DNA of 64,000 nt from Caulobacter hibisci (GTDB lineage Bacteria; Pseudomonadota; Alphaproteobacteria; Caulobacterales; Caulobacteraceae): NCBI RefSeq assembly GCF_016135805.1, contig NZ_JADWOX010000003.1, positions 62,001-126,000 of the forward strand, given 5' to 3'. A program made the translations under genes and the position numbers. A model generated the notes under the pieces. The model saw only the letters and a list, made by a program, of their open reading frames with translations, was not told the DNA's origin and ran no database searches. Below, piece by piece: positions 17,022 to 28,690 of the stretch (its first letter is position 1; each line of letters begins with the position of its first letter).

Positions 17022-17067
17022 TGCGATCAGGCGGGATACGCGCAACAGACGCGTGATCCCCTGGCGA

Positions 17068-19026
17068 TCAGCCCGCGGCCTGGGCCACGGCTTCGGCGGT
17101 GATGCCGAACTCCTTGTAGAGGCGCTCGAACGGAGCCGAGGCGCCGAAGCCCGTCATGCCGACGAACTTGCCGTCCTCGCCGATGAAGCGCTCCCAGCCC
17201 TGGCGGATGCCGGCCTCGACGGCCACGCGCACCGGAGCCGAACCGATGGTCGCCTTGCGGTACGCGGCCGGCTGCTGGTCGAACAGCTCCCAGCACGGAA
17301 CCGAGACCACGCGGGTCGGCTTGCCTTGCGACTGCAGGATCTCGCGGGCGGCGACGGCCAGGCCGACCTCGGTGCCGGTGGCGAAGATCGTCACAGCGGC
17401 CTCGCCGTCGGCGGCGATCAGCTCATAGGCGCCCTTGGCGACCTGGTTCTCGCCGGCGCTGGTGCGCACGTGCGGGGTCTTCTGGCGCGACAGGCACATC
17501 ACCGACGGGGTGGTGTTCTGCTGCAGGGCCACCTGCCAGGCCTCGGCGGCTTCCACCGCGTCGGCCGGGCGGAAGACCAGGAGGTTGGGGATGGCGCGCA
17601 GGGAGGCCACGTGCTCGACCGGCTGGTGGGTCGGGCCGTCCTCGCCCAGGCCGATGGAGTCGTGGGTCATGACGTGCACGACCTTGGCGCCCATCAGCGC
17701 GCCCAGGCGGATCGCCGCGCGGCTGTAGTCGGCGAAGGCCAGGAAGGTGCCCGAATAGGGGATCACGCCGCCGTGCAGGGCCATGCCGTTCATGGCCGCG
17801 GCCATGCCGAACTCGCGCACGCCGTAGTGGACGTAGCGGCCGGCGTAGTCGGGCGCGTCATAGGCGCCCATGCCCTTGACCAGGGTGTTGTTCGAGCCCG
17901 TCAGGTCGGCCGAGCCGCCGATCATTTCCGGGATCGACGGGATCAGGTTGTCCAGGGCCGAGCCCGAGTGGACGCGGGTGGCGTTGACCGGCTTGTTCTC
18001 GACGGCCGAGGCGATGTGGGCCTCAAGCTTCTCGAAGGCGCCGGCGGGCAGCTGGCCCTTCATGGCGCGGGTCAGTTCGGCGCCCTTGTCCGACGCGGCG
18101 ACGGCGGCTTCCCAGGCCTTGCGGACGCGGGCGCCGCGGCGGCCGACGCTCTTCCAGGCCTTGGCGATGTCGTCCGGCACGGTGAACGGCGCGGCGTCCC
18201 AGCCCATGGCGGCGCGCGAGGCGACGATCTCGCTGTCGAACAGGGTGTAGCCGTGGCTGTGGGGGTCGCCTTCCTTCGGGCCGGCGCCCTTCGAGATCAG
18301 CGTCTTGCACGCGATCATGGTCGGGCGGTCCTGCTTGGTCGCCCAGCGCAGGGCGGCGGCGATCTTGCCGTGGTCGTGGCCATCGACGACCTTCACGGCC
18401 CAGCCGGCGGCCTTGAAGCGGGCGACCTGATCGCCGGTCTCGGCGATGGTGGCCACACCGTCAATGGTGGTGTTGTTGTCGTCGAACAGCACGGTCAGCT
18501 TCGACAGCTTCAGGCGACCGGCCAGGCTGATGGCCTCATGGCTGACGCCTTCCATCAGGCAGCCGTCGCCGGCGATCACCCAGGTGCGGTGATCGACGAG
18601 GTCGGCGCCGAAGCGCGAGGCCAAGTGGGCTTCGGCCATCGCCATGCCGACCGAGGTGGCCAGGCCCTGGCCGAGCGGGCCGGTGGTGGTCTCCACGCCC
18701 GGGGTGTGGTGCACCTCGGGGTGGCCCGGGGTCAGCGAGCCCCACTGACGGAAGTTCTCGATCTCCTTCATCGTCACGGCCTTGTAGCCGGTCAGGTGAA
18801 GCAGGCTGTAGAGCAGCATCGAGCCGTGGCCGGCCGACAGCACGAAGCGGTCGCGGTCGGCCCAGTCGGGCTTGCTGGCGTCGAACTTCAGGAACTTGCT
18901 GAACAGCACCGTGGCGACGTCGGCCATGCCCATCGGCATGCCTTGGTGACCCGACTTGGCCTTGTGCACGGCTTCCATGGAAAGGACGCGGATGGCGTCG
19001 GCCATCTTGATCGGCGAGACGGGCAT
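17068..19026 (-). CDS. tkt: Transketolase
   Basis: This 652-residue protein is the thiamine-diphosphate enzyme that moves two-carbon units between sugar phosphates in the pentose phosphate pathway. The TPP/magnesium motif is visible as GDGCLMEG followed by DDNNTTIDG. Other family strings are SGHQGMPMG near the N-terminus, GSLTPGHPE, and GEDGPTHQP in the pyrimidine-binding domain. I chose ATG 19026 (MPVSPIK) as the start; an in-frame upstream extension is basic and unlike the family. It is transcribed away from nadE and ends in a strong hairpin. A transaldolase of the same pathway is encoded at 25.6 kb. Confidence 0.96.
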   Translation of the reverse strand: MPVSPIKMADAIRVLSMEAVHKAKSGHQGMPMGMADVATVLFSKFLKFDASKPDWADRDRFVLSAGHGSMLLYSLLHLTGYKAVTMKEIENFRQWGSLTPGHPEVHHTPGVETTTGPLGQGLATSVGMAMAEAHLASRFGADLVDHRTWVIAGDGCLMEGVSHEAISLAGRLKLSKLTVLFDDNNTTIDGVATIAETGDQVARFKAAGWAVKVVDGHDHGKIAAALRWATKQDRPTMIACKTLISKGAGPKEGDPHSHGYTLFDSEIVASRAAMGWDAAPFTVPDDIAKAWKSVGRRGARVRKAWEAAVAASDKGAELTRAMKGQLPAGAFEKLEAHIASAVENKPVNATRVHSGSALDNLIPSIPEMIGGSADLTGSNNTLVKGMGAYDAPDYAGRYVHYGVREFGMAAAMNGMALHGGVIPYSGTFLAFADYSRAAIRLGALMGAKVVHVMTHDSIGLGEDGPTHQPVEHVASLRAIPNLLVFRPADAVEAAEAWQVALQQNTTPSVMCLSRQKTPHVRTSAGENQVAKGAYELIAADGEAAVTIFATGTEVGLAVAAREILQSQGKPTRVVSVPCWELFDQQPAAYRKATIGSAPVRVAVEAGIRQGWERFIGEDGKFVGMTGFGASAPFERLYKEFGITAEAVAQAAG

Positions 19027-19227
19027 GGGGCTCTGGCTCTTCGGCTTTATATGTCTGTGGACGGCGGGGGCGCCTGCGCGGCCCGCACGTGACATGTGGG
19101 GACCTCAGGGTCAAGCAACCGGGGCGTAACGCTTCACGGTGCGGCCGCTATGCAACGGCCGACGGACCGGTTATAGCAAGGCAAAGACTTATGCTCATTT
19201 TTAGCATAACCCGGAAAGGTCGGTCTC
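19027..19227. other. Divergent promoter region between tkt and nadE
   Basis: These 201 nt separate two divergently transcribed housekeeping genes. The part nearest nadE is A+T-richer (AGACTTATGCTCATTTTTAG) and GGAAAGG lies about 10 nt before the TTG start. I saw no riboswitch-like structure. Confidence 0.4.
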
Positions 19228-21264
<2,037 letters not shown>

Positions 21265-21542
21265 TCTTGACCCGCGAGATCAACTCGTCGCCATTGTTTA
21301 TTGAAGTGGCGGTGCGCGGTTGACTGCAACCTCGAAATGCGCCCAAAGACGCTCATAGGATAGTTGGGGATAGTTGACCTATCGATCGACTTTCCGACGT
21401 CTGATGGGGGATCGAGTGAAAGTATGAGCGGCTTGGCCTGAGAAGCGCACCCTGAACTTTGTGTATCTAAAGCCTGTGAACCGAACCCGGACGATTGCTG
21501 CGGGCGGGGCGAACAGGCGCGTGACGCAGACGAGAGAACCAA
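21265..21542 (+). promoter_or_regulatory. Intergenic region ahead of manC with repeated GGATAGTTG
   Basis: These 278 nt between nadE and manC hold no gene I can support. A nearly contiguous direct repeat of GGATAGTTG occurs around 21356-21375, followed by TATCGATCGA. They could form an operator for the mannose gene, but no regulator family could be matched. Confidence 0.35.
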
Positions 21543-22862
21543 GTGGCGAAGCTTTTTCCGGTTATTCTTTGCGGCGGCTCGGGCACCCGCCTCTGGCCCG
21601 CCTCGCGCCTCGACCGTCCCAAGCAGTTTCTGAAGCTTCTCGGACGCTATTCGAGCTTTCAGGAAACCCTGCTGCGGGTCGCCGACCTCGCCACCGAGCA
21701 GCAGATCATCATCGTCACCGGCGCATCGATGATCGAGTTCGTCCGCGAGCAGGCGCGTGAGATCGACGTCCCGATCGTCATACTGGTGGAACCCGAAGCC
21801 CGGGACTCGGCCCCGGCCGTCGCCGCCGCCGCCGCCTATATCGAAGCCGTCGATCCCGATGCGGTCGCGCTGATGCTCGCCGCCGACCACCATATTGGCG
21901 AGGTGGAGCTGTTCAGGGACGCCGCGCGCCTCGCCGCCCAGGCCGCCGCCAAGGGCTTCATCGTGACTTTCGGGGTTCGCCCCTCCGGCCCGGCGACTGG
22001 CTTCGGCTACATCCGGCCCGGCGCCGCCATCGACGCCGAAGGCGTGTTCAAGGTCGCCGCCTTCGTCGAGAAGCCGGACCTGGAGCTGGCCAAGACCTAC
22101 GTGGCCGACGGTTATCTCTGGAACAGCGGCAATTTCGCCTTCAAGGCCTCGACCATGCTGTCGGAACTGGAAGCCTTCGAGCCCAGCATCGCCGACGCCG
22201 CGCGCGCGACGGTCGCCAAGGCGCAGGACGCCGGCGCCTATCTGCAGCTGGACGCGGAGAGCTTCGCCCAGGCCGCCAAGAAGTCGCTCGACTACGCCGT
22301 CATGGAACGCACCCAGCTAGCGGCCGTGGTGCCGGCGATCTTCAGCTGGTCCGACCTGGGCGCCTGGGACGCCATCTGGGGCGCCTCGCCGCAAGATGGT
22401 CACGGCAACGCCGCTCAGGGCGACGTGACCCTCATCAACTGCCGCGGCGTGCTGGCGCGCTCGACCGCGCCGTTCATCGGCGCCATCGGCGTGTCGGACC
22501 TGATGATCGTGGCCGAGCCCGACGCCGTGCTGGTTTGCCGACGCGACGACGCCCAGGCGGTCAAGACCCTGGTCGATCACCTGAAGGCCAACGGCCGCGA
22601 TCTGGCCCAGCGCCACCCGGTTTCGGAAGCCGGCGGCGTGGAGCGGCGCACGCTGTCGCGGTCGGCGGAAAATAAAGTCGAGCTCTGGCGCTTCACGGCG
22701 GGCGCCAGCATCGAGGTCAGCCGCGGACAGATTCAGGTGCTGAGCGGCCGCCTGACGTCGGAAGGCGGCGAGCTAGGTCAGGGCGACTTCATCGCCCTGA
22801 CGGCCTCGAAGACACTGTCGGCGCAGGAGCCCTCGACGCTTCTCGTCACCACCTTTTCGTAA
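21543..22862 (+). CDS. manC: Mannose-1-phosphate guanylyltransferase
   Basis: This 439-residue enzyme makes GDP-mannose from mannose-1-phosphate and GTP. The nucleotidyltransferase signature LCGGSGTRLWPASR lies at the N-terminus, FVEKPD and WNSGNF are in the sugar-binding part, and FSWSDLGAWDA is the conserved string near residue 260. The C-terminal ~100 residues are a cupin-like extension that appears shortened relative to bifunctional ManC/AlgA, so isomerase activity may be absent. The start is GTG, with GAGAG upstream. The 3' end overlaps that of the convergent AGE-family isomerase by 17 nt. GDP-mannose could feed the epimerase at 1.4 kb. Confidence 0.92.
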   Translation: MAKLFPVILCGGSGTRLWPASRLDRPKQFLKLLGRYSSFQETLLRVADLATEQQIIIVTGASMIEFVREQAREIDVPIVILVEPEARDSAPAVAAAAAYIEAVDPDAVALMLAADHHIGEVELFRDAARLAAQAAAKGFIVTFGVRPSGPATGFGYIRPGAAIDAEGVFKVAAFVEKPDLELAKTYVADGYLWNSGNFAFKASTMLSELEAFEPSIADAARATVAKAQDAGAYLQLDAESFAQAAKKSLDYAVMERTQLAAVVPAIFSWSDLGAWDAIWGASPQDGHGNAAQGDVTLINCRGVLARSTAPFIGAIGVSDLMIVAEPDAVLVCRRDDAQAVKTLVDHLKANGRDLAQRHPVSEAGGVERRTLSRSAENKVELWRFTAGASIEVSRGQIQVLSGRLTSEGGELGQGDFIALTASKTLSAQEPSTLLVTTFS

Positions 22863-24000
22863 CGGCGCGATCCAGCTCCAGGATCGCGCAGACGATGTGG
22901 TAGAACGAGCTGGCGGGCGCGGGCTCGTCCACAAAGGTTCCGTCGGCCGCCAGCTTGTCCCGCCACAGGCCCGGCGGATCGACGTCGAGATACTTCAGAA
23001 GCGCTTCTGCGCCGTCGGCGGCCGTTTCGAAGTAGGCGTCGTCGCCCGTCACCTGCGCCGCGAGCGCGCCGGCCTTGATCCATTCGGTCTGCGCCCACAG
23101 CCTGGCGACGTCGTCGTGGACGCTCATGTCGTCCAGCAAGGAGAAGATCGCCACGCCCCGCGCGGGATCAACGCCCGGCCCCTTGCCGATCTCGATCATC
23201 CGAATGGCGGCCGCGCGCGCGTCCTCACGGCCGGCCAGCGCGCCCCAGCGCAGCAGCAGCCAAGCCCATTCGAACTGGTGGCCCGGCTCGATGATGCGGC
23301 CGGCCACACCCGCGGCCGGATTCCAGTCGCCGTCATAATATTCGCGCAGGCCCCCGCTCTTGGGATCGATGAACTTGGCCAGGGCCAGTTCGGCGATCTC
23401 GTCCGCCATGGCCCGCCAGCCCGCATCGCCGCCGGCCTCGACCCAGGCCAGGCTGGCCTCGAACATGTGCATGTGGGGGTTGGACAGCAGCGGCAGGGTG
23501 CGCGGAACGCTTTCCTCGAAGCCCGCGACCGGATGCTTCAGCGTCGCCCGCAGGGCCTCGCGCAGTTCGACGGCGATGCGCGGCAGGTCCTCGCGCTCGG
23601 GCAGGGCCTGGCTGGCCATGGCCAGGCCGAACAGGCCGAAAGCCTGGTCGTAGAGGTCGACCTTGTCGTCGAGCGGCGAACCGTCCGAGGCCACCAGGGT
23701 GCGGAAGAAGCCGTCCGGCCGGCGATAGCGCTGCAGGTAGAATTCCAGGCCGTGGGCCAGGGCCTCGCGCCAGGGGCCGTCCCAGCCGAGCACGCCGGCG
23801 GCGGCGAATGAATAGATCTGACGCGGCTGCACCCGGGCGCGGCGCGGCGCCTCGACCGGCGCGCCGTCCAGCGCGATCTTCTCGAAGAAGCCGCCGTTCT
23901 TCTGGTCGGCCCCGACCGTCCACCACAGGGGGAAGGCGTCGCTCAGCGCCCAGGCCTTGAGCTGGTCGCGAAGGCGGACAATGCGGGCCGGAGCGGTCAT
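22846..24000 (-). CDS. AGE-family sugar epimerase/isomerase (probable mannose-6-phosphate isomerase)
   Basis: This 384-residue protein is of the N-acylglucosamine 2-epimerase (alpha/alpha-barrel) family. Catalytic-region motifs are visible: HMHMFEASLAW and EPGHQFEWAWLLLRW carry the conserved histidines, and a histidine-containing ending (SSFYHIVCAILEL) closes the barrel. The family includes mannose-6-phosphate isomerases and glucosamine 2-epimerases. Its position next to manC suggests it supplies mannose-6-phosphate from fructose-6-phosphate, which is inference. I chose ATG 24000 because GGAG lies about 8 nt upstream; a TTG at 24012 is the alternative. Confidence 0.85.
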   Translation of the reverse strand: MTAPARIVRLRDQLKAWALSDAFPLWWTVGADQKNGGFFEKIALDGAPVEAPRRARVQPRQIYSFAAAGVLGWDGPWREALAHGLEFYLQRYRRPDGFFRTLVASDGSPLDDKVDLYDQAFGLFGLAMASQALPEREDLPRIAVELREALRATLKHPVAGFEESVPRTLPLLSNPHMHMFEASLAWVEAGGDAGWRAMADEIAELALAKFIDPKSGGLREYYDGDWNPAAGVAGRIIEPGHQFEWAWLLLRWGALAGREDARAAAIRMIEIGKGPGVDPARGVAIFSLLDDMSVHDDVARLWAQTEWIKAGALAAQVTGDDAYFETAADGAEALLKYLDVDPPGLWRDKLAADGTFVDEPAPASSFYHIVCAILELDRAVTKRW

Positions 24001-24098
24001 GCGGTTCTCCAATGGGATGGAGCGTTTCTAGCGGCCGCCCCGCCCGGCGCAACCCTCGGCTTGTGACAGGCCGGGCCGTCGCGTAATGGCGTGATCCG

Positions 24099-24629
24099 AT
24101 GCTTGATCCGAGACCACTGAAGGCCGTCTTTTTCGATCGCGACGGCGTGCTCAACGTCGATCACGGCTATGTCCACGACGCCGCCGGCCTGGAATGGGTC
24201 ACCGGCGCCCGGGAGCTCATCTCGGCCCTGACCACCGCGGGCGTGCGCTGCATCGTGGTGACCAACCAGTCGGGCGTGGCGCGCGGCTATTACGGCGAGG
24301 ACGCGGTCCACGCCCTGCACGCCCACATGCAGGCGCAGCTGGCGACGACGGGCGGCACGATCGCCGCCTTCTATCACTGCCCGTTCCACCACGACGCCGT
24401 GGTCGAGGCCTATCGCTGCGACGACCATCCCGACCGCAAGCCCAATCCCGGCATGATCCTGCGCGGCCTGACCGAGGCCGGCCTGGACCCGGCCGACTGC
24501 GTGCTGGTGGGCGACAACGACAGCGACGTCGAGGCCGCGCGGCGGGCCGGCATGGAGGGCTTCCTGTTCCCCGGCGGCGACCTGCTGGACTTCATGAAGG
24601 CCAAGCTGGGTCCGCGCTTCCCGACATGA
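24099..24629 (+). CDS. gmhB: HAD-IIIA phosphatase, D-glycero-D-manno-heptose-1,7-bisphosphate phosphatase-like
   Basis: This 176-residue HAD phosphatase has motif I (FFDRDGVLN), motif II (VTNQSGVARG), the Cys/His zinc-binding insert (CPFHHDA...YRCDDHPDRKPNPGM) and motif IV (VGDNDSDVEAA). In GmhB the enzyme removes the C7 phosphate of heptose-1,7-bisphosphate for LPS core synthesis; close relatives act on histidinol phosphate. Length agrees with GmhB (about 180 residues). The stop overlaps the start of rfbD as ATGA, so both are translated from one message for sugar-nucleotide synthesis. Confidence 0.82.
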   Translation: MLDPRPLKAVFFDRDGVLNVDHGYVHDAAGLEWVTGARELISALTTAGVRCIVVTNQSGVARGYYGEDAVHALHAHMQAQLATTGGTIAAFYHCPFHHDAVVEAYRCDDHPDRKPNPGMILRGLTEAGLDPADCVLVGDNDSDVEAARRAGMEGFLFPGGDLLDFMKAKLGPRFPT

Positions 24630-25522
24630 CCCGAATCCTGCAGTTCGGCGTCACCGGCCAAGTGGCCCAGGCGATGGTTGCGGCCGCCGCCAGTTCTGCC
24701 CCGGGCCGCGTCGCCCTGACGGCCCTGTCGCGCCAGGACGTCGATCTGCAAGACCTGGCCGCCGTCGAGGCGGCGATCGCCGCCGCCGACTGCGACCTCG
24801 TGCTGAACTGCGCCGGCTTCACCCTGGTGGACAAGGCCGAGGCCGAGCCGGAAGCCGCCCGGGCCGCCAACGCCCTGGCGCCGGCGGCGATGGCGCGGGC
24901 GTGCGCCGCGCGCGGCCTGCCGCTAGTGCACCTGAGCACCGACTGCGTTTTCGACGGAGCGCTCGACCGCCCCTATCGCGAAGACGACGCGCCTCATCCC
25001 CTGTCGGTCTATGGCGCCACGAAGCTGGACGGCGAGACGGCGGTCCTGGCCTGGGAGATGGGCGTGGTTCTGCGGATCTCCTGGGTGTTCTCGCCCTACG
25101 GCCGCAACTTCCTGCGCGCCATGCTGAACCTGGGACGCACGCGCGAGACGCTGCATGTGGTGGCAGACCAGTACGGCTGTCCGACAGACGCCGAGGCCCT
25201 GGCCGCCTTCGTCCTGGCCGCCGCGCCGCGCTGGACCGCCGCCGAGGCCGGCGACCCGGCCTGCGGCCTCTTCCACTTCAACAACGGCGCGGCGACCTCG
25301 CGCCACGACATGGCCGCCGCCGCCCTGGCGCGCGACCCGCAAACCCGGGCGCGGCTGCTGCCGATCGCCAAGAAGGACTTCCCCGAACCCGCCGGCCGGC
25401 CGCTGAACGGCGCCCTCGACAACGGCAAGCTCGCGGCGGTGTTCGGCTGGCGATCAGAACCGTGGGCGCCGGCCGTGGCGCGCGCGACCGACGCGATTTT
25501 GGCTCAGGGCCTTGACCTCTGA
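24626..25522 (+). CDS. rfbD: dTDP-4-dehydrorhamnose reductase
   Basis: This 298-residue SDR enzyme catalyses the last step to dTDP-L-rhamnose. Features are an N-terminal FGVTGQVAQAM nucleotide-binding loop, NCAGFTLVDKAE, LSTDCVFDG and the catalytic YGATK motif. The C-terminus carries GRPLNGALDN, typical of RmlD. The start ATG overlaps the upstream phosphatase stop by 4 nt, indicating coupling. No rmlA or rmlC is present in the window, so the complete rhamnose pathway would need genes elsewhere. Confidence 0.92.
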   Translation: MTRILQFGVTGQVAQAMVAAAASSAPGRVALTALSRQDVDLQDLAAVEAAIAAADCDLVLNCAGFTLVDKAEAEPEAARAANALAPAAMARACAARGLPLVHLSTDCVFDGALDRPYREDDAPHPLSVYGATKLDGETAVLAWEMGVVLRISWVFSPYGRNFLRAMLNLGRTRETLHVVADQYGCPTDAEALAAFVLAAAPRWTAAEAGDPACGLFHFNNGAATSRHDMAAAALARDPQTRARLLPIAKKDFPEPAGRPLNGALDNGKLAAVFGWRSEPWAPAVARATDAILAQGLDL

Positions 25523-25603
25523 ACCGTGCGAAATCCTGGCGCCGTCGCGTCCGAGGGGCTAAACCGACCGCCAACCTTTTCACGAAAAGACCCGCGCAGA
25601 GCC

Positions 25604-26257
25604 ATGCAGATCTTCCTCGACAGCACCGACACCAAGGTCATCGCCGAACTCGCCGCGACCGGCTTGGTGGACGGCGTCACCACCAACCCCACCCTGATCG
25701 CCAAGGCCGGCCGCCCGATGCTCGAGGTGATCGCCGAGATCTGCGACCTCGTGCCGGGTCCCGTCAGCGCCGAGGTCGCCGCCACGACCGCCGACGCCAT
25801 GATCGCCGAGGGCGGCAAGCTCGCCCAGATCGCGCCCAACGTGGTCATCAAGCTGCCGCTGACCCGCGATGGCCTGATCGCCTGCAGCCACTTCGCCAAC
25901 GAAGGCGTCAAGACCAACGTCACCCTGTGCTTCTCGCCGACCCAGGCCCTGCTGGCCGCCAAGGCCGGCGCGACCTACGTCTCGCCGTTCATCGGCCGCC
26001 TGGACGACTACGGCTTCGACGGCATGGACCTCATCCGCGACATCCGCACGATCTACGACAACTACGGCTACGAGACCGAAATCCTGGCCGCGTCGGTGCG
26101 CAACACCGTCCACGTCAAGGAAGCCGCGATCGTCGGCGCCGACGTCGTCACCATCCCGCCGGCCGTGCTGGCCGACATGTTCAAGCATCCGCTGACCGAC
26201 AAGGGTCTCGAACAATTCCTGAAGGACTGGGCCGGCACGGGCCAATCGATCCTCTGA
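25604..26257 (+). CDS. tal: Transaldolase (short, fructose-6-phosphate-aldolase-like type)
   Basis: This 217-residue TIM-barrel protein is of the short transaldolase (TalC/MipB) class. The start MQIFLDS is the family's usual one. [12 protein letters not shown] and the Schiff-base lysine in [11 protein letters not shown] are visible, followed by [29 protein letters not shown] and AASVRN. It moves three-carbon units in the non-oxidative pentose phosphate pathway. It lies 81 nt after rfbD on the same strand and complements the transketolase at 17-19 kb. Confidence 0.95.
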   Translation: MQIFLDSTDTKVIAELAATGLVDGVTTNPTLIAKAGRPMLEVIAEICDLVPGPVSAEVAATTADAMIAEGGKLAQIAPNVVIKLPLTRDGLIACSHFANEGVKTNVTLCFSPTQALLAAKAGATYVSPFIGRLDDYGFDGMDLIRDIRTIYDNYGYETEILAASVRNTVHVKEAAIVGADVVTIPPAVLADMFKHPLTDKGLEQFLKDWAGTGQSIL

Positions 26258-26294
26258 TCCCCTATTCCAAAAGCCGAAAGAGAGTTCTGCCGCG

Positions 26295-26777
26295 ATGACG
26301 AGAAGCCTTTCCCTGGTGCTGGCCCTCTCGGCGCTCACCCTTTCGGCATGCGGAGACGGCGGCGGCGAGGGCGGCGTCGCGCGGATCGCCACGGCGCGCC
26401 CCCCGCTGCCGGCGTGGTCGGAGCCCCTGGTGGGAAAACGCCTCTCGGCGGTCACCCGCCAGCGGATCGACTGCCAGGGCGTAACGGACGTCGTCACCAA
26501 GCGCTTCACCGTCCAGCCCGTCGGGGCGATCATCGAGGGCTGGGGCTGGGACAAGGGAACCGGGACACCGCTTCCGCGCGTCCTGCTGGTCGAGGGCGGG
26601 CTGATCGTCGGAGCGGGCGATGGCGGCCGCGAGCGTGTCGATGTTCCCAAGGCCCTGCCGCAGATCACCTCGTCGATGGTGGGGTGGCAGGCCGTGTCGA
26701 CCACCGGATCGGGACATGTGACGGCCTACGGCTTCACCGATCAGGGCGTCTGCTCCATCGGCGAAATCGCGTTCTGA
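26295..26777 (+). CDS. Hypothetical lipoprotein
   Basis: This 160-residue protein starts with a hydrophobic signal and a lipobox (LTLSAC, Cys19), so it is probably lipid-anchored in the periplasm or outer membrane. Gly/Ala-rich residues follow, then a ~120-residue domain with alternating beta-like segments (AIIEGWGWD, VLLVEGGLIVGAG, SGHVTAYGF) and one further cysteine pair (DCQG, VCSIG) that could form a disulfide. I do not recognise the family. It follows the transaldolase by 37 nt. Confidence 0.75.
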   Translation: MTRSLSLVLALSALTLSACGDGGGEGGVARIATARPPLPAWSEPLVGKRLSAVTRQRIDCQGVTDVVTKRFTVQPVGAIIEGWGWDKGTGTPLPRVLLVEGGLIVGAGDGGRERVDVPKALPQITSSMVGWQAVSTTGSGHVTAYGFTDQGVCSIGEIAF

Positions 26778-26905
26778 GACCGGGCGCGCCTTTCAGCGCC
26801 CGAAACCAGAGTCTTCCGGGTTCATGCATTTTTGCAACTGCGAAGGTGGTTCGCAAACGCGAACTCGTGCGTTAGGGTCGGGAAACCTCCTTTGTGGAGT
26901 GGCCC

Positions 26906-27142
26906 ATGAAAGCCGCCGCCGACATCGCCGTCGACATCTGCCTGGCCTCCGCCGAGGAGGCCGTGCGGTTCTCGCGTTTCGTGCAGAGCTTCCTGGCCAG
27001 CAACGGCTTTCCGTTCGTGATGATCCACGACGCGCCCCAGCTCGAGGGCGAGCGCCGCCAGGTGGTGTTCGAGGACGCAGGCGTGGGCCGCAAGTTCGCG
27101 CAGGAATGGCGGACGGATCGATCGGCCGCCGCCGGGGCCTGA
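26906..27142 (+). CDS. Small conserved-looking hypothetical protein
   Basis: This 78-residue protein starts at ATG 26906 with GGAG about 9 nt upstream. It is soluble and acidic, with an amphipathic N-terminal helix (CLASAEEAVRFSRFVQSFL) and a beta-rich middle (GFPFVMIHD, RRQVVFED). I do not recognise it. The clear ribosome-binding site and alpha/beta pattern argue for a real gene. It stands alone, 89 nt before the cystathionine beta-synthase gene. Confidence 0.65.
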   Translation: MKAAADIAVDICLASAEEAVRFSRFVQSFLASNGFPFVMIHDAPQLEGERRQVVFEDAGVGRKFAQEWRTDRSAAAGA

Positions 27143-27231
27143 CCCCAAGGTCAAGCTTGAAGAACGGCGTTCCCGTTTCTGATTTCGAGCGTTAGACAGG
27201 AGAACCTTTCTTCCTGTCGCGGAGTCGCGCC

Positions 27232-28632
27232 ATGAACGACCCCAAATCCGCCCTTCCTCCGGTCGCCGGTTCCGCGCTCGACCTGATCGGCCGCACGCCG
27301 ATGCTGGAGGTGCGCAATCTCGACACCGGCCCCTGCCGCCTGTTTCTCAAGCTGGAGAACCAGAACCCCGGCGGCTCGATCAAGGACCGCGTCGCCCGCT
27401 CGATGATCGAGGCGGCCGAGGCAGACGGCAGCCTCAAGCCCGGCGGCACGATCATCGAGGCCACGGCCGGCAATACCGGCCTGGGCCTGGCCCAGGTCGC
27501 GGCGCTGAAGGGCTATAAGCTGATCCTGATCGTCCCCGACAAGATGGCGCGCGAGAAGATCCTGCACCTGCGGGCCATGGGCGTGGACGTGCGCCTGACC
27601 CGCAGCGACGTCGGCAAGGGCCATCCCGAATACTACCAGGACATGGCCCAGGCCCTGGCCCAGTCGATCCCCGGCGCGATCTACGCCAACCAGTTCGAGA
27701 ACCCGGCCAACCCGCGCGCCCACTACACCGGCACCGGTCCGGAGATCCTCGCGCAGATGGACGGCGACCTCGACGCCGTGGTCGTCGGCGTCGGCTCGGG
27801 CGGCACGCTGACGGGCGTGGGCCGCTACATGGCCGAACACTCGCCCAAGACGAAGATGGTGCTGGCCGACCCGGTCGGCTCGATCCTCTGCGACTACGTG
27901 GCGACGGGAACCCATGGCGAGGCCGGCTCGTGGATCGTCGAGGGCATCGGCGAGGACTTCATCCCCGACAACGCCCAGATGGACCTGGTCTCCAAGGCCT
28001 ATTCGATCAGCGACCGCGAGAGCGTCGACACCGCGCGCCTCCTGTTGCGCAAAGAGGGGATCCTGGCCGGATCGTCCTCGGGCACCCTGCTGGCTGCGGC
28101 CCTGCGCTATTGCCGCGAGCAGACCGAGCCCAAGCGGGTGGTCACCCTCGTCTGCGACACCGGCGCCAAGTACCTGACCAAGATGTTCAACGACCTGTGG
28201 CTGGCCGCGCACGGCTTCGACCAGCGCGAACTGCATGGCGACCTGCGCGACCTGATCGCCAAGCGCTACGCCGAGGGCGGCGTGATCGCCATCGGGCCGG
28301 AGGACACCCTGCTGACCGCCTACAACCGCATGCGCTCCAGCGACATCAGCCAGTTGCCTGTGGTCGATCACGGCAGGCTGGTCGGCATTCTCGACGAGAG
28401 CGACATCCTGGCCGCCGTCGAAGGCGGCGACGACCATCGCGGGGCTCGCTTCAAGACCTCTGTCAGCGACGCCATGACCCGCGAGATCCGGACGCTTCAG
28501 GCCCACCAGGGCGTCGAGGCCCTGCCCGACGTCTTCGACCGCGACGAGGTGGCCTTGGTGGTCGATGGCGACGAGTTTCTTGGCGTTATCACCCGCGTCG
28601 ACCTCCTCAACCACCTGCGCCTCGAGGCGTGA
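27232..28632 (+). CDS. cbs: Cystathionine beta-synthase
   Basis: This 466-residue protein joins homocysteine and serine to form cystathionine, the first step of reverse transsulfuration. Residues ~15-320 are the fold-type II PLP domain, with the cofactor lysine in NPGGSIKDRVA, the substrate loop EATAGNTG and the phosphate-binding GSGGTL. The C-terminal ~125 residues form a CBS-domain pair (SQLPVVDHGRLVGILDESD; ALVVDGDEFLGVITRVD), a regulatory module that binds SAM or adenosyl ligands in homologues. Heme-binding N-terminal sequence is absent, as usual in bacteria. Cystathionine gamma-lyase follows after a toxin-antitoxin module. Confidence 0.93.
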   Translation: MNDPKSALPPVAGSALDLIGRTPMLEVRNLDTGPCRLFLKLENQNPGGSIKDRVARSMIEAAEADGSLKPGGTIIEATAGNTGLGLAQVAALKGYKLILIVPDKMAREKILHLRAMGVDVRLTRSDVGKGHPEYYQDMAQALAQSIPGAIYANQFENPANPRAHYTGTGPEILAQMDGDLDAVVVGVGSGGTLTGVGRYMAEHSPKTKMVLADPVGSILCDYVATGTHGEAGSWIVEGIGEDFIPDNAQMDLVSKAYSISDRESVDTARLLLRKEGILAGSSSGTLLAAALRYCREQTEPKRVVTLVCDTGAKYLTKMFNDLWLAAHGFDQRELHGDLRDLIAKRYAEGGVIAIGPEDTLLTAYNRMRSSDISQLPVVDHGRLVGILDESDILAAVEGGDDHRGARFKTSVSDAMTREIRTLQAHQGVEALPDVFDRDEVALVVDGDEFLGVITRVDLLNHLRLEA

Positions 28633-28690
28633 GGGCGTTGCGGAAATGTTCCGGCAGAGTCATGTTGGCGTCCAAGCGTAGGGTCTCGTC

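Noticed and set aside
17053..19092. A 679-codon frame opposite transketolase
   Set aside because: The opposite strand encodes an unmistakable transketolase. This frame is Gly/Arg/His/Val-rich with no motifs.
21461..21760. A 99-codon frame overlapping the start of manC
   Set aside because: It overlaps the clearly supported guanylyltransferase in another frame and has no ribosome-binding site.
27143..27231. SAM riboswitch upstream of the transsulfuration genes
   Set aside because: The gap is only 89 nt and I could not form a SAM-II-like pseudoknot; the gamma-lyase gene has no leader of its own.
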